Positions 20,826 through 31,807 of a stretch of DNA of 64,000 nucleotides are shown here, piece after piece (position 1 is the first letter of the stretch; every line of letters starts with the position of its first letter). Under the pieces are notes generated by a model. It was not told where the DNA came from, searched no databases, and saw nothing but the letters and a program-made list of their open reading frames with translations. Both the position numbers and the translations under genes were made by a program. Source of the DNA: Nitzschia sp. pyKryTriq1 (Eukaryota > Bacillariophyta > Bacillariophyceae > Bacillariales > Bacillariaceae); the NCBI GenBank assembly GCA_956465555.1, contig OY101118.1:1240001-1304000 (forward strand), read 5' to 3'.

Positions 20826-22676
20826 CTAAGCAGAGCCATCGGCCTTGTTCCTGTCCTCGGCAACCTCTCGACGACGAGCATAGAACTGATCAAGTGTCTT
20901 CTTGGGGATCTTCTTGAGCAATTCCTTGGGGAATGCACGAAGGATGCTCCATGCAAGATCGAGGGACTCGAAAATAGTACGTGCTTGGTATGGACCTTGC
21001 GAGACGAACTTGCCCTCGAATCGCTCCAAGAAGCTGAGGTACAAGTGATCTTCCATCGAAAGGGCTTCTTCTCCGACAACGGCCTTCATGGCCATTACAT
21101 CCTTACCCATGGCGTACGACGCGTACAGCTGGTTAGACACGGATCCGTGATCCGATCGCGTCATACCTTCTCCAATAGCAGACTTCATCAGACGAGACAA
21201 AGAAGGCAACACGTTGATCGGTGGGAAGATACCCTTTGTATGCAATTGACGATCCAAGTAGATTTGACCTTCCGTAATGTATCCAGTAAGATCGGGAATA
21301 GGGTGTGTAATATCGTCGTTAGGCATGGTAAGGATAGGAAGCTGAGTGATGGAACCATTACGGCCGACCACACGTCCTGCACGTTCGTAAATGGTGGAAA
21401 GATCCGTGTACATATAACCGGGGTAACCACGACGACCAGGAACTTCTTCACGGGCAGCAGACACTTCACGAAGGGCGTCAGCGTACGAAGACATGTCCGT
21501 AAGAATGACAAGAACGTGAAGATCACGTTCATAGGCAAGGTATTCCGCGGTGGTAAGAGCCAAACGAGGGGTAATGATACGCTCGATAGTAGGATCATTG
21601 GCCAAGTTCAGGAAAAGAGCAGTACGTTGCATGGCACCACTTTCTTCGAAATCGGAACGGAAGAAACGAGCAGTCTCCATGTTCACACCCATAGCACCGA
21701 AAACAATAGCGAAGTTCTCCTCATGCCCATCCATGGTGTCCTTTTGTTGGACAAGCGAGGCCTGTCGAGCAATCTGGGCAGCGACTTCGTTGTGGGGAAG
21801 TCCAGCAGCCGAGAAAATGGGAATCTTTTGTCCACGGGCGATGGAGTTCATGACATCAATAGCGGAAATACCAGTTTGGATCATAGCCTTGGGGTAGTCA
21901 CGGGACGAGGGGTTGATAGGTTGCCCGTTGATATCAAGGTAGGCCTCGGCAAGGACCTTGGGGGCGTTATCAATGACCTTTCCGGACCCATTGAAGGAGC
22001 GCCCAAGCATCTCTTCGGAAACACCCATCTTAAGCACATCACCAGTGAATTCGCATCTAGTCTTTCGGTTATCGATACCAGCAGTTCCCTCGAACACCTG
22101 GACGACAGCACGGTTTCCAGCAACCTCAAGAACTTGACCAGAGCGTTCAGTTCCGTCTCCAAGTCGGAGGTTGACAATCTCAGCATATTTGGGGAGCTTC
22201 ACATTATCCAAGATCACAAGGGGACCGTTCACACCAGCAATAGTCCTGTGTTGCAAGAAGGTGGAGCGTGAGATAAAACTACGGGAACTGAAGATGATGT
22301 GGTTTCAGTGCAAGAAGAGATCAAGGTTCTTTCGCTGTATGCAGCGGCGGCGAAAGACTCAGCGAATCGAAACTAGCACTGCTCCGCCAACCCGTGCAAC
22401 TAGGTGTTGACTTCGGCAAGTGAGCCACCGTTGTAGTGGTGCCAGCGCATGTGCGATCGTTGTGTTCACGCCGTAATCAACAGCCGATCCGCTTTATGTC
22501 GAACGAAACAACCTGCGTATGGGTACAGGTACAGGTACAAGTACGGATCTTCGCCCTTTTTTCAATTGGAAAAACCTTTCTCACCTATAATCAAGACGAG
22601 GGACCGCGGCATAGTCCTTGACAACCGCAAGGGGGTCAATTTTCTTGCGCTCGGGGATATTTTCGATGTGGCTCAT
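20826..22676 (-). CDS. VMA2: V-type H+-ATPase subunit B
   Basis: Non-catalytic nucleotide-binding subunit of the V1 sector of the vacuolar proton pump, 503 residues. Exons are 22676-22585 and 22245-20826; the 339-nt phase-2 intron joins PRLDY to [13 protein letters not shown]. The Walker A position carries the degenerate sequence [14 protein letters not shown], as expected for subunit B rather than A. Other family blocks are [45 protein letters not shown] and [23 protein letters not shown]. Length is normal. The pump acidifies the vacuole. The strand opposite exon 2 carries a 519-codon open frame that is a shadow of this gene. Confidence 0.97.
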
Positions 22677-22710
22677 GGTTAGGACGATGATAGTATCACA
22701 ACAAGAATAG

Positions 22711-22735
22711 CAACAACAACAACAACAACAACAAC
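22711..22735. repeat. (CAA)8 microsatellite in V-ATPase 5' flank
   Basis: About eight CAA units lie 35 bp upstream of the V-ATPase B start, reading GTT toward the gene, probably in its 5' UTR. Confidence 0.9.
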
Positions 22736-23062
22736 ACAGCGCAGCTTGTTGCGTTGCTTCTTGGCACAACAACAGCACCAGGCATGAGTGCGAGAAGCGA
22801 GAACAGAGCAACGAGCGAGCGAACTTGCTGCTGTGATGGCGCCTGCCAACCTCAACAGATATAGAGCGGACATATAAGCGTTAAACTACCGTTGTTAGGT
22901 CCTACGGTAGTAGTGAGTTGTGGGTGGCTTCGAGCAAGATCGCTCGCTAACGACTGCCATGCTCGCAGATTTTGGATTTCGAAGCTCTGCCGGCGTGGGC
23001 AACGGTCGATTTTTCGCTGGGTGTCCTCTGCGCTTGCCTCATTCATTCAGCCCCTATGTTCG

Positions 23063-23195
23063 TACCACTTGTACGAGTACCGGCATCAGTACCAGTACCT
23101 TCGCCTTGCTTGTACCGCACCGGTGCCATGTACACCGGTACGGTACCAGTAAACTACTGGTACAGGTACAGGTACCAGTACAGGTACGGTACAAG
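23063..23195. repeat. GTAC-dense palindromic tract
   Basis: I count 16 GTAC tetramers in about 135 bp, against about 0.5 expected by chance, mostly as ggtac, cgtac or agtac units. Irregular spacing rules out a simple tandem repeat. Confidence 0.85.
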
Positions 23196-23298
23196 TAGTA
23201 CATCATCATCCCATCCATCATTCATGCGGCAAGCCGCGACCAGTTCGACTTAAATGGCGGGAATGATGAAGCTACTGTAAGTCAAAGAGGGACGATGC

Positions 23299-23316
23299 GG
23301 GGGGGGGGGGGGGGGG
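23299..23316 (+). repeat. 18-base G homopolymer
   Basis: Uninterrupted run of 18 G on the plus strand in intergenic DNA. It could form quadruplex structures, and its exact length may be unreliable in the assembly. Confidence 0.9.
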
Positions 23317-24466
23317 AAGCCGTCGGTTTCCTCTGTTTGTGCAAAGGTTGACTATTACGGGGAGTACGAACCTACATTATTGCTAGCTCAAGTAGTTGGA
23401 ACCTCTGATGGAGAAAACCAAATTTTAACACCAGCACCAAGACATCACCAAAAAACAATAGTAGTAAAAAACAATAGTAGTATTTCTGCTGCTACTACTA
23501 ACAACACCACTGATTGTCGGTCAAGTGGATTCCCTCCTAGTCTATTAGGATTGCTACTACTATCTTCATTCTCTCTACGACTAAACTAGGAATATTTTGG
23601 TGTTCTCAGCATCATACTTCCCCAGTATAATTGCCTCTTCGAAGCAATAGGAGTAATCTACTAGTACTAGCAGTCGTCCGAGAGGAGGGAGGACGAGTAC
23701 TACGAAATGCACTACTAAAAGAGGAGAGTAGCAAAGTTCAACGAAGGAGTATTTGCAGTACCGGTGTGATTCTCGGTAGGATTTGCTCTTGCCCGTAGCA
23801 TCATAAAACCAACCTTTCGTTAGCATTCTGTCATTCCCGAGCAAACATTCTTATACATATTATCATCATGTGTGTGCTCGAAAACAGTCGTTGGATTATC
23901 GCCTCAACCGACCAACGATGTTCCTACAGTACCGGTACGTACCGTGCGTGCCTGCAGCGCCATCGACGCTCAACGATCGCATTTTGGCCGGGCGATACAA
24001 TTTTCGCTGAACGAAGTCTTGGAACGCATGCTCCGCCCGGACGTTTGATGCAAAGTGCAGTAAAAAATGAGTATCATAGTCTACCGGTACGAGTAGCGAT
24101 TTTTCGCTGTCCAACGGTGGTCGCTAACCACCCAACGACAGCGACCGCTACGACACGGACATCATCGCTCCAATTATTATACGCGCAGGGAATGAATCGA
24201 TCACAACCGACGCTTTTATCCCAAGTTCCCTAAGTAAAGCTGCGCCATATGTCAATATTGTGCCTTTTATTATATTCAATACTGTATATAAACATACCGG
24301 ACAAAACGAAAGTCGAGGCGGAGGGAATATTGTTTGAACTCACAAAATAGAGACGAAACAAGGCTACCTTTTGATGGATGTTGGTCATAAAATTGGTAAC
24401 AGCCAACCATTCCCACAAATAGTTTCAACAGCAATCGCTACTTTCACTTCATAATAAAAAGGCAAA

Positions 24467-25045
24467 ATGAAGCAAAGATCTCTTCTTCTAAAACTTCACA
24501 ATATGAGTTCTTTCGAAACGAACGATCGTGAAGAATCGTTCGATATGATTTTCCGCGCTGGACAAAATGGGCAATCCATGTCGCCAACGGTGGCCAAGGC
24601 AAGTCCCATCAACGACTCCTTTGAGATTGCTGAAGATAAATTTCCTTCTACCGTTGAGTTTGAAGCAGTGGAAGATCAAACTGCCATTGCCGATGATATC
24701 AGCGGCGAGTGGGCAATGGAAGAAGATAACAACCAAGCTTCTTCCACTGATTTCTATCCAATCCAAACAGTCACTCCTCTTGCAGCTGAAACAACATCGC
24801 CTTTATATTCCTTCTATTTCGAACAAACCACCATGAATCTCAGTGAGGACGAAAATTCAATTTCTCTACACGATGATGTCTCTTTGGATTACGCCGACTA
24901 CTGTTTGGACAACATCCAGGACAACCCTGAAGGCTTTTGGTCCGCCTCTGCGATGCTGATGACACAGGAGAGACGATCTTCTCCAGCTCAGATTAGCTTA
25001 TCAAGTGAAACCTTCGCGGAACTTCAACAAGCCGGCTCGCTATAG
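24467..25045 (+). CDS. Acidic protein of unknown function
   Basis: Single-exon frame of 192 residues, unrecognised. It is strongly acidic and Ser/Thr-rich, with no signal peptide or membrane segment, and is likely intrinsically disordered. Motif-like pieces are ISGEWAMEEDN and DYADYCLDNIQDNPEGFW. A second ATG at codon 12 (MSSFETNDREE) could be the start. Codon use resembles its neighbours. It converges on the glycosyltransferase gene with 114 bp between stops. It may be a regulatory or scaffold protein; nothing in the sequence decides. Confidence 0.6.
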   Translation: MKQRSLLLKLHNMSSFETNDREESFDMIFRAGQNGQSMSPTVAKASPINDSFEIAEDKFPSTVEFEAVEDQTAIADDISGEWAMEEDNNQASSTDFYPIQTVTPLAAETTSPLYSFYFEQTTMNLSEDENSISLHDDVSLDYADYCLDNIQDNPEGFWSASAMLMTQERRSSPAQISLSSETFAELQQAGSL

Positions 25046-25159
25046 TGCGAGAATAGCGCATCGTTACATAGTAGTTCGTTCATAACGAGATGAGACTTGA
25101 CCACTTATATCAGGTTTTTAAGATTTTAAACTCCTAGTTTCAGCCCTTTTGTAGGAGCA

Positions 25160-26569
25160 CTACAGTGCTGTCGCGACTTGCAACGAACCCTTGACTCCCA
25201 GTAGATATCGTGCTCGCTCTTCTCCAACTAAATCTAGAAACATGGGAAACCACTCATGGACGCCCTGTGTGCAGGAATTTCCTGAGGTTAGATGAGCCCG
25301 AAGCTCCCACTCGAGACGATTCCGTCTCGAGTCTTGCCGAGAATCGTACCGCTCCCACGATCCAATGTAGTGATTCAAGTAAAATACCGATTCGGCAAAA
25401 TTGCCCACGGCACCGGGCCCGCATTCTGGTTTGTATGGGCGGTGGATGTTCCGTGGGGTGCTCTGAATGGTTTCGTTGGAAAGTCTTGAAACGTCAAGCA
25501 TTACCTTTCCATACTTCGATTTAGCAAAGTCCCCTTTCCTTGCATGCTGATTAAATCTGAGTGTGCTGAGCTCATTATAATGGAACCGTCTTCGTGCAAG
25601 TTCCGCTGTCGTCGAGGCATCTGCGCATGAAACATTTTCAAGTGCTCCATGGAGCAAACGAGGAACGGTGTGGCATGACCCCAGGTTTCCAATATGCTCA
25701 AGATTGTTAATAGCATCCAGAACAGTCGTTTGACTTCCTAGTTCAGGTAATGCATGTCTTAATCGATAGGCTGTTTGATCGATAATGTTCGGATCATTTG
25801 GTGATGTTTCGTCGTCCGGGCGCATTGTTATGTTCTCCGTACTGTCGACTCGATTCATGACCAGAAATTCGTCGGAATCGAACAAGGTCACCCATCGCAA
25901 TCCCGTTGCCTTCATGAATCTAACACATGTACTAATAAACGAGCGTTGTCGATGAGCAAGGGCATGATGAGCGTCTTCATGCTCCTGAGAGAAGTGACCA
26001 CGTGTCTTGGCTGGCTTGTTCAGCGGAGAAGGATTTGGTGTGTCGTGTTGCCGGCTCATAAAGTCGGTGACATTCACAACCCAATACTGGAGACCCGTGT
26101 TGGCAGTTTTCCATCGGTGTAATACATCATGCGGATTTTGACGATTCCCTAGATCCGAGCCCACAAAGACGTATCGCAGAGGTAACATGGTGTAGTGATA
26201 GGCGAGCCACTCGTACAACAGGTCATTGTCTTCTTTGATCATGAGACAAGCCCCAAAGCTTTCACTGATGTTCAAATGTTTCATTGGCTCGAGTTGTAGA
26301 ATGGTTCGACTAGTGAGAGAATCATCTTTTTGTTGGGGGATAGCATGGCGCGCCGAAAGTGCTCCCTCCAAATGTTCCCGTTGTATTGTAAATGCGTGAT
26401 AAAGTTGAACAGCGACCAACACTGTTGGTACAAGAAAAATTCGGAGCAACAAATTCGTACGTAAAGTCGCAACTTTGGGTGCATCGACTATCGAGGGCTT
26501 GCTGGCAGCATTTCGCAGGACCATCACGGATTGTAATATATAGTCTATTTTAATAGTGGGAATGTACAC
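25160..26569 (-). CDS. GT92/DUF23-like glycosyltransferase, type II membrane protein
   Basis: Probable Golgi glycosyltransferase, 469 residues, single exon. A short cytosolic N-terminus is followed by a membrane anchor (LLLRIFLVPTVLVAVQLY, about 41-58) and a lumenal catalytic domain. The domain opens with CLMIKEDNDLLYEWLAYHY (108-126), the strand that starts GT92-like domains, then YVFVGSDLG. The putative nucleotide-sugar/metal motif is DSDEF at 231-235 within WVTLFDSDEFLVM. Farther on, CHTVPRLLHGALENVSC and the block from RRFHYNELSTLRFN through HARKGDFAKSKYGKVML fit this family. An alternative start is Met16. Donor and acceptor sugars cannot be read from sequence. Confidence 0.82.
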   Translation of the reverse strand: MYIPTIKIDYILQSVMVLRNAASKPSIVDAPKVATLRTNLLLRIFLVPTVLVAVQLYHAFTIQREHLEGALSARHAIPQQKDDSLTSRTILQLEPMKHLNISESFGACLMIKEDNDLLYEWLAYHYTMLPLRYVFVGSDLGNRQNPHDVLHRWKTANTGLQYWVVNVTDFMSRQHDTPNPSPLNKPAKTRGHFSQEHEDAHHALAHRQRSFISTCVRFMKATGLRWVTLFDSDEFLVMNRVDSTENITMRPDDETSPNDPNIIDQTAYRLRHALPELGSQTTVLDAINNLEHIGNLGSCHTVPRLLHGALENVSCADASTTAELARRRFHYNELSTLRFNQHARKGDFAKSKYGKVMLDVSRLSNETIQSTPRNIHRPYKPECGPGAVGNFAESVFYLNHYIGSWERYDSRQDSRRNRLEWELRAHLTSGNSCTQGVHEWFPMFLDLVGEERARYLLGVKGSLQVATAL

Positions 26570-27041
26570 GAAGATCTGGCCTCTCTCATCAACCAGATGT
26601 TGAAGAATGTCATTGTCTCGATGATTATTTTCAGATCGTTGCTTTCAGGCGACAGAACGGATTTCAAATTTTGAAATAAAAAGGGTCCCTCTTTTTATTC
26701 CCCCTTTTGAAAATGCCCCTTGCCCGCCTCTTTTCTTTCCCAGACACGATAGAGATTTTGTTTCTACATATCTGAATATCTTGAATGTACATCCTCGGAG
26801 TGAAATCACAAAATCAAGCCGTTGGGCCGGCGGGAGGCGGCGGGAGACAAAACTCCCTCCAGCACGCTCAATCCATGTGGGTGCGCCACATCAACGCATA
26901 TCCCAGCGGCATTGAACAACGACAACAACAACGATAAAGCGAATACTCGTACGGTACACCGGTACAATATTGTCATTAAGAGAGAAGTAGGAACCAAAGA
27001 AACGATCCCTCATTACAAGTAGTGTGAACAAAGCAATCACA
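26570..27041. other. Divergent promoter region
   Basis: No gene seen between the divergent starts of the glycosyltransferase and the seven-helix protein. It includes a short G+C-rich ggcgggaggcggcggg stretch near 26828 and one accggtac motif near 26957. Confidence 0.5.
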
Positions 27042-28127
27042 ATGAACATCAACCAAGAAACAGGAGAAACTATGAACCAGGGCCGAAGCCCTCGCTTCAC
27101 TCTATGGGTCGCATTCTTGACCTTCTCGGCCATTACCATGGGCTCAGCAGTCGGAGTTGTACGTGCTTTGCGGGATGACGATCCTTCTTCGAGTGCATTG
27201 GGATGAATTCACGCTTTTGTCTCACACGTTTCGTCTCTGTCTTTCTTGCAAATTATCTTCAAAAAATGATGCTTACTATTATCTTTCGCCCAACAGAAAA
27301 AGACTATGGACAACAGCGACAGCAACGCGAAATGGGCTGTCACGTGCAGCGCGATTACCTTCGCCGTCACTGGTGTTGTGGTCTTGTTGCATTTGAGCCC
27401 CGTGCTTTCGGGATACATCGTGAATACTCGTGCCGAAGGTGCGATTTCCTTGATTCTTGCCGCATTTTGGGCCGCCACTGTTTCGGTCGTCTCGAATGCC
27501 AGCACTGGACTTGCCGTCAACTCGGAACTCGATAACACGATTGTGAATGGAAACCTGTATTACTTCAGCTGGGCTGGCTTTGTCACCTCGATCATGCTCT
27601 GCGTGGCCTACTTGCGGGCAGTGTTCGGTGTTGACTTGGCTGGAGAAATTAAGAACCGGGCGGCTCGCTTGACGCTTTGGTCTGGACTGTTGGCATGCCA
27701 GCTGGTTGTCATGGGCGCCAGCGCCAACGTTTTCGATAAGTCGTGTTCGAGCCAAGTAGAGTCGGAAACTTTCTGCAAGCGAACTAAGTATGGCATCGCC
27801 TTGGGTGCCATCGGTACTATTTTCGCCTTGGGGGTGGTTGGAATGAAAATGATTACGTCGATTGCGCCTTTTGTTGTTGAAGGAGTCCTTGCTATTTTCC
27901 TCTGCATCATGAACGGCTTTGGTGTCGCTTTCTTGACGTCCGCTCAAGGGCCCGGAAGTCCTATCGGAAATCTCTATTACTTTTCATGGCTCTCGTTCTT
28001 GTGCAATTTCATGTTGGTAGCCAGTGTTTACGAGGACTACACGAATCTTGGAGTCGCTGACAAGAAGGAAGATGGCGATGGAAATGGAGATGTAGAAGTT
28101 GAGACTATGGAGGACAATAACATCTAA
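27042..28127 (+). CDS. Multi-pass membrane protein with internal duplication
   Basis: Unknown function, 315 residues. Exons are 27042-27158 and 27297-28127 (phase 0 intron, gtacgt...cccaacag). Exon 1 ends in a hydrophobic helix (FTLWVAFLTFSAITMGSAVG). Exon 2 adds about seven: around VTCSAITFAVTGVVVLL, ISLILAAFWAATVSVVS, YYFSWAGFVTSIMLCVAYL, LWSGLLACQLVVMGASA, IALGAIGTIFALGVVG, VEGVLAIFLCIMNGFGVAFL and YYFSWLSFLCNFMLVASVY. The block GNLYYFSW occurs twice, each time opening the last helix of a four-helix unit, so the protein appears to be a tandem duplication. The C-terminus is charged and cytosolic-looking (ADKKEDGDGNGDVEVE). I do not recognise the family. Confidence 0.85.
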
Positions 28128-28356
28128 GCAAGGGCAGGAAAACGGTAAAAACAGACCCTATTTTGGGTGGAAGCGCCCAGCCAGGGGCACCACTAAAGGA
28201 TAAGGGCTATTCGATAGTGATTGTATGATACTAGAGGTGAAGTTTGAGCTTCGCTTTTTCACGTTGCTGTGCGCTAGTAAATCAAAAATGTTGGTATCTC
28301 CGCACAGAACAAGTATGGAAAGTGCAAAAGGAGAAGGTACTATAGCTAGAGCGGCT

Positions 28357-29128
28357 CTAATTTTCTTTCTTCTCGGACGTCTCAGAAGGTGAATTGATTA
28401 CAACCGAGAGAATAAACGTCCATATACCAGTAATCACCAAAACGACAAGTGATGAGTAAAATTCACCCTTTTCTTCCTCTGGCTTTGGCACCGCATCGTA
28501 GCCTAGTGAAACCCAGCTCTGGGCAATAAGATCTACCGCTAGCCTGTTGAATCCGATCCGATCCAGGTAAGCAGTTAGCATTGCCCCAAGTGCAATTGCA
28601 GTCAGACCAATTGGAGCGTTGCTCATCAAACTCGGGAAGTATCGGTCCGGCCACCCAAACACTAGCAATGAGATCAGAGCGTGACCGACTGGAATAAAAA
28701 TCAAGTAGACAACAGAGTATATTGTTGAGGGGGGTGCAACTGATTCGAATTGGACCACCGCAGAATTGTAGGCTACCATAAAGCCGACATTGGAAAGAAA
28801 ACCGTTCATTCCAAATCGGACATGCATGGGAACTTTGTGCAAAAACCTGAAGAAATTTGGAATAAGCGGACATTTGAAAATATTACATACGCAACTGCTG
28901 TGTGATACGCAGCAAACTTGAAACTTACGGATGGAGCAGTCGGGGTGGTTGTTTCTTTGGAGTGGTATCGGACATTTTGAGGGGCAATCGAAGATTATTA
29001 CTCGCGGGGGCAGATGGAAGTTCTCTGATCTGCGCATTCAGCAACGTTCTCTCGCCAGCAGAGGGACTAGGTGTGTGTGGCGATCGATTTGCTTCCACAA
29101 AATGAAGCGTCTCTTCGTCGATTGGCAT
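28357..29128 (-). CDS. Four-helix membrane protein, possibly GtrA-like
   Basis: 229 residues from two exons, 29128-28929 and 28846-28357 (phase 2; the junction LLHP|FLHKVPMHVRFGMNG restores frame). The N-terminal 65 residues are soluble and Pro-rich. Four hydrophobic segments follow, around GFLSNVGFMVAYNSAVV, YSVVYLIFIPVGHALISLL, GLTAIALGAMLTAYL and SLVVLVITGIWTFILSVV. The start of helix 1 (VRFGMNGFLSNVGFMVAYN) recalls GtrA-type flippase-accessory proteins; this is a weak resemblance. The C-terminus is short and basic/acidic. It is divergent from eL27. Confidence 0.78.
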
Positions 29129-29782
29129 TTAGTATTAGGATATTGGTACTGTGTGTAGACTGAGAAGACACGCGTTTCCGAAGCATTCAGAAAAGGCCAA
29201 CTTTGCAGTAGATTGTGATTTACTCCGGTTAAAATCCCAAGATTAATCCGATCTTGCAAATCAAAGACTATTGATGGATGGATTAAGAACAGGACGATAG
29301 GAACGTTGATCTTGAACTTCTTTTGCCAAAAGCTAATGATGAATTGAAGGGGGGTTGTTTTGCACTTTTGCTTGCACTCTTCAGCGTAATTTTTGTGTTT
29401 GGTGTCACGCATAAAATAATGTAAAGTCGTCGTCGCGCTCGTCGCGGGCAAGAGGTGCTATTGACTCCTTCGACTTAATCAAATATAAATCGGGGGATGA
29501 AGCAAGCAATGTTGGGAGCCCGGAACGACCCTCTCTCTTCGCCCACCCCAAAATACTTCGCGAGTCGTAGCAGGTGTCGAAGAGGATTATTTAGTAAGAG
29601 GTAAACAGCTCGATCCAATTTGCGTGCACCATCGCCATTCGCCCCCACACGCGATGGCGGATGGAGCGGCAACAACAACACTCGGCGCCGATCAAGCACC
29701 AAGAACCAAGAACCAAGCAACCCGGTCTACGCCGCATCTCATCCAAGGACTTTACCGCCATCTCTTCATCAAAACAGGAAAA
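29129..29782. other. Divergent promoter region, membrane protein / eL27
   Basis: No gene seen in 654 bp. It should contain the promoters of two divergent genes, including that of a highly expressed ribosomal protein. Short frames at 29475-29720 and 29624-29818 lack support. Confidence 0.5.
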
Positions 29783-30458
29783 ATGGCTATCATCAGTGAG
29801 TTATCCGGGGGGTTGTAGTCTGATGTGTAGAGTGGAATTGTAGTGGCGGGGAATGATGAAAAGGGACGGAGATGGACAATTGTTGGTTTTTGCGCATCGG
29901 CGATCGTGGCGTGTCTCCTCTACTCGTGGTGTCCTCCCATGGTGGTCTTTGCACTTCGTTTCGCAATCTGTCCAATCTATGTATCGTCGCTCTTTCTGAC
30001 ATCTCGATTCCTCTTTTCGTTCCTTTGCTTCAGAATCGGGAAAGGTTGTAATTGTCCTTGCAGGACGAAACGCTGGAAAGAAGGCTGTTGTGGTCAAGAC
30101 TTTCGATGATGGAAACAGCGACAAGCGTTTCTCTCACTGTCTGGTGGTTGGATTGGCCCGTGGACCACGAAAGATCACCAAGTCTATGAATAAGGCTAAG
30201 GTTGAAAAGCGAACCAAGGCCATGAAGCCCTTTGTCAAGTACATGAATGTTCGTCACGTTTTCCCCACGCGTTACCAAGTCGATCTTGATTTGAAGAAGG
30301 CCGTCGATGAGGCTGAACTTGTGGATGCCGAGCGAAAGGTAGACGTAAAGAAGAATTTGAAGAAGCTTTTCCTTGACCGATACCTCAACCAGAAGGAGGT
30401 TACCAGCGAGAAGAAGGCACAAGGAAGCACTTACTTCTTCCAAAAACTAAGTTTCTAA
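29783..30458 (+). CDS. RPL27: 60S ribosomal protein eL27
   Basis: Cytosolic large-subunit ribosomal protein, 145 residues (human 136). Exons are 29783-29795 and 30034-30458. The first coding exon is only 13 nt (MAII plus one base); the 238-nt intron (gtgagt...gcttcag) restores MAIIKSGKVVIVLAGRNAGK, the KOW-type N-terminus of eL27. Further family blocks are KTFDDGNSDKRFSHCLVVG, ARGPRKITKSMNKAK, PFVKYMNVRHVFPTRYQVDL and the C-terminal YFFQKLSF. A long intron directly after the start is common in ribosomal protein genes and may hold expression elements. Confidence 0.96.
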
Positions 30459-30752
30459 ATATGCAGTAAAAACTTGTACCGATTTCATCTGAATGTTAAA
30501 CCCGGCAGTACCACGAGGGGTACCAAGATAAGTGTTTGGGCTACTCCCTAGAATACTGGTATCCGTAGACCTTTGTGACAGTGTCCGCTCAACTCTTCAA
30601 GTCTGCCTCCGAAGTTGACATGCAAGACGCCCTTCCTATGTGTTTTGTTCAAGACCAGAACATCCAACTACTAAATCTAGCAATGCAGCTCGACGATATG
30701 TGATGATAGTATATAGTATGTTGGTAATCTCATCAGCATAGCTTGGAAAGTC

Positions 30753-31286
30753 CTAGGAACTTTTGCGTGTGCTGCTGATGCCGTAAGGGCACGATGGGCA
30801 ATCCAGATTCCGTAGTGCTTGGAGCATGAACTCAGAATTCCCTTCGAGCACCATTTGGTTACATTCCTTCTCGGAGAGACTGCGGATCTTCAAAATGGCA
30901 TCAGCCGCCTCATCTCTTGCGGTGGTACTTTTGCAGCCTGTAATGGCGCGCCTCCTCTTCCCGGCATCGGATTTAGGGTTGTTGTCATATGTGCTGCCCC
31001 CACTCATGTCCCCAGTATTCATTCGTTCTAGATTTCTAGCATTTGCACTGAATGACTTGGCACTAGAATTCATTGGGAAAGATGCCACAGAAAGCGCGGC
31101 TAGGCCAAAGCCAGAGACAAAGCTCCTACGAGAAAATGCCGTGTCAACTATCGGATGATGATTTGCGGCAGAAGTAGTAGGATTCATCGGAAACTGAAGG
31201 CTCCAACAGAACACGAATTTTGCCACAAGTACAACGAGGACAAGAAAAGATCGCGGTCCCTTCGGCATGATGATTTTAGGGTCCAA
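30753..31286 (-). CDS. Probable thylakoid-lumen protein with twin-arginine signal
   Basis: 177 residues, single exon, function unknown. The N-terminus reads as a three-step plastid address: a signal peptide (SFLVLVVLVAKFVFCWS), a short transit region beginning LQFPMNP, then a twin-arginine thylakoid signal AFSRRSFVSGFGLAALSVAS. The mature part of about 100 residues is basic and Ser/Asn-rich, with KIRSLSEKECNQMVLEGNSE and a late CPSC pair that could be redox-active. Start alternatives are Met1 and Met7 (MPKGPRS), the latter directly preceding the signal peptide. It converges with eL27 (294 bp gap). It could be a small photosystem-associated or assembly factor; this is inferred only from targeting. 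Confidence 0.75.
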   Translation of the reverse strand: MDPKIIMPKGPRSFLVLVVLVAKFVFCWSLQFPMNPTTSAANHHPIVDTAFSRRSFVSGFGLAALSVASFPMNSSAKSFSANARNLERMNTGDMSGGSTYDNNPKSDAGKRRRAITGCKSTTARDEAADAILKIRSLSEKECNQMVLEGNSEFMLQALRNLDCPSCPYGISSTRKSS

Positions 31287-31807
31287 ACTTCGTAGAGATG
31301 GAACAAAGGAAGGGTCGATTTGATAGTAGATACGAATTCCTGTTTTGTGGATCTTTCATCGTTGGCGGAACCTGGAAAGGCGTCAAGGGTCAAGCAAGCT
31401 ACAGTACTACTCGTACAAGTACAGCTGTAGTAAATCACACCCAGAAAACTATGTACCGATCGATATATGTGTTTTTTTGTCAGAGAGGAAGTCGTGGTGG
31501 TCGGAAGTATGACCCCTGCGTTATTATCTCGATTACAATTACAATTTATCATAAATGTTCGAAGCCGTTTCTACTCGGGGGCTAAGCAGGGACAGCTTGC
31601 TCCGCCGCCCGGCTCGCGGCTCGCGCTCCTCTACGCTTCCGTCATCGTCATCGTAAAATCCGTCCTCGCATCCACTAAAAAATTTCTCGCCCACTCGCCC
31701 CTCGCCAGCTTTCGATCGAACTTCGCATGTCGTTGTCATTTCGGTCTTTGCACGCTCCAAGTTTTCAAGTTCTGGCTGTGTCGATTATACATTCTTAATC
31801 ATAAATC
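31287..31807. other. Divergent promoter region
   Basis: No supported gene between the lumen-protein start and the small membrane-protein start. Frames at 31298-31585 and 31467-31829 (plus) and 31539-31760 (minus) overlap each other and have no motif. Confidence 0.5.

Larger units (their letters stand above)
22677..24466. other. Longest gene-poor stretch of the window
   Basis: No gene supported in 1.8 kb. It holds a (CAA)n run, a dense GTAC tract, an 18-base G run and scattered ACCGGT palindromes. The short string gatttttcgctg occurs near 23009 and again near 24089. A 121-codon plus-strand frame at 23868-24233 has no recognisable features. The left end is the V-ATPase promoter. Confidence 0.6.

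Noticed and set aside
20712-22271. 519-codon plus-strand open frame
   Set aside because: It lies exactly opposite the conserved V-ATPase subunit B exon; its translation has no family features and its openness follows from the codon bias of the real gene.
23868-24233. 121-codon plus-strand frame
   Set aside because: Lies in repeat-rich intergenic DNA and its translation is not protein-like.
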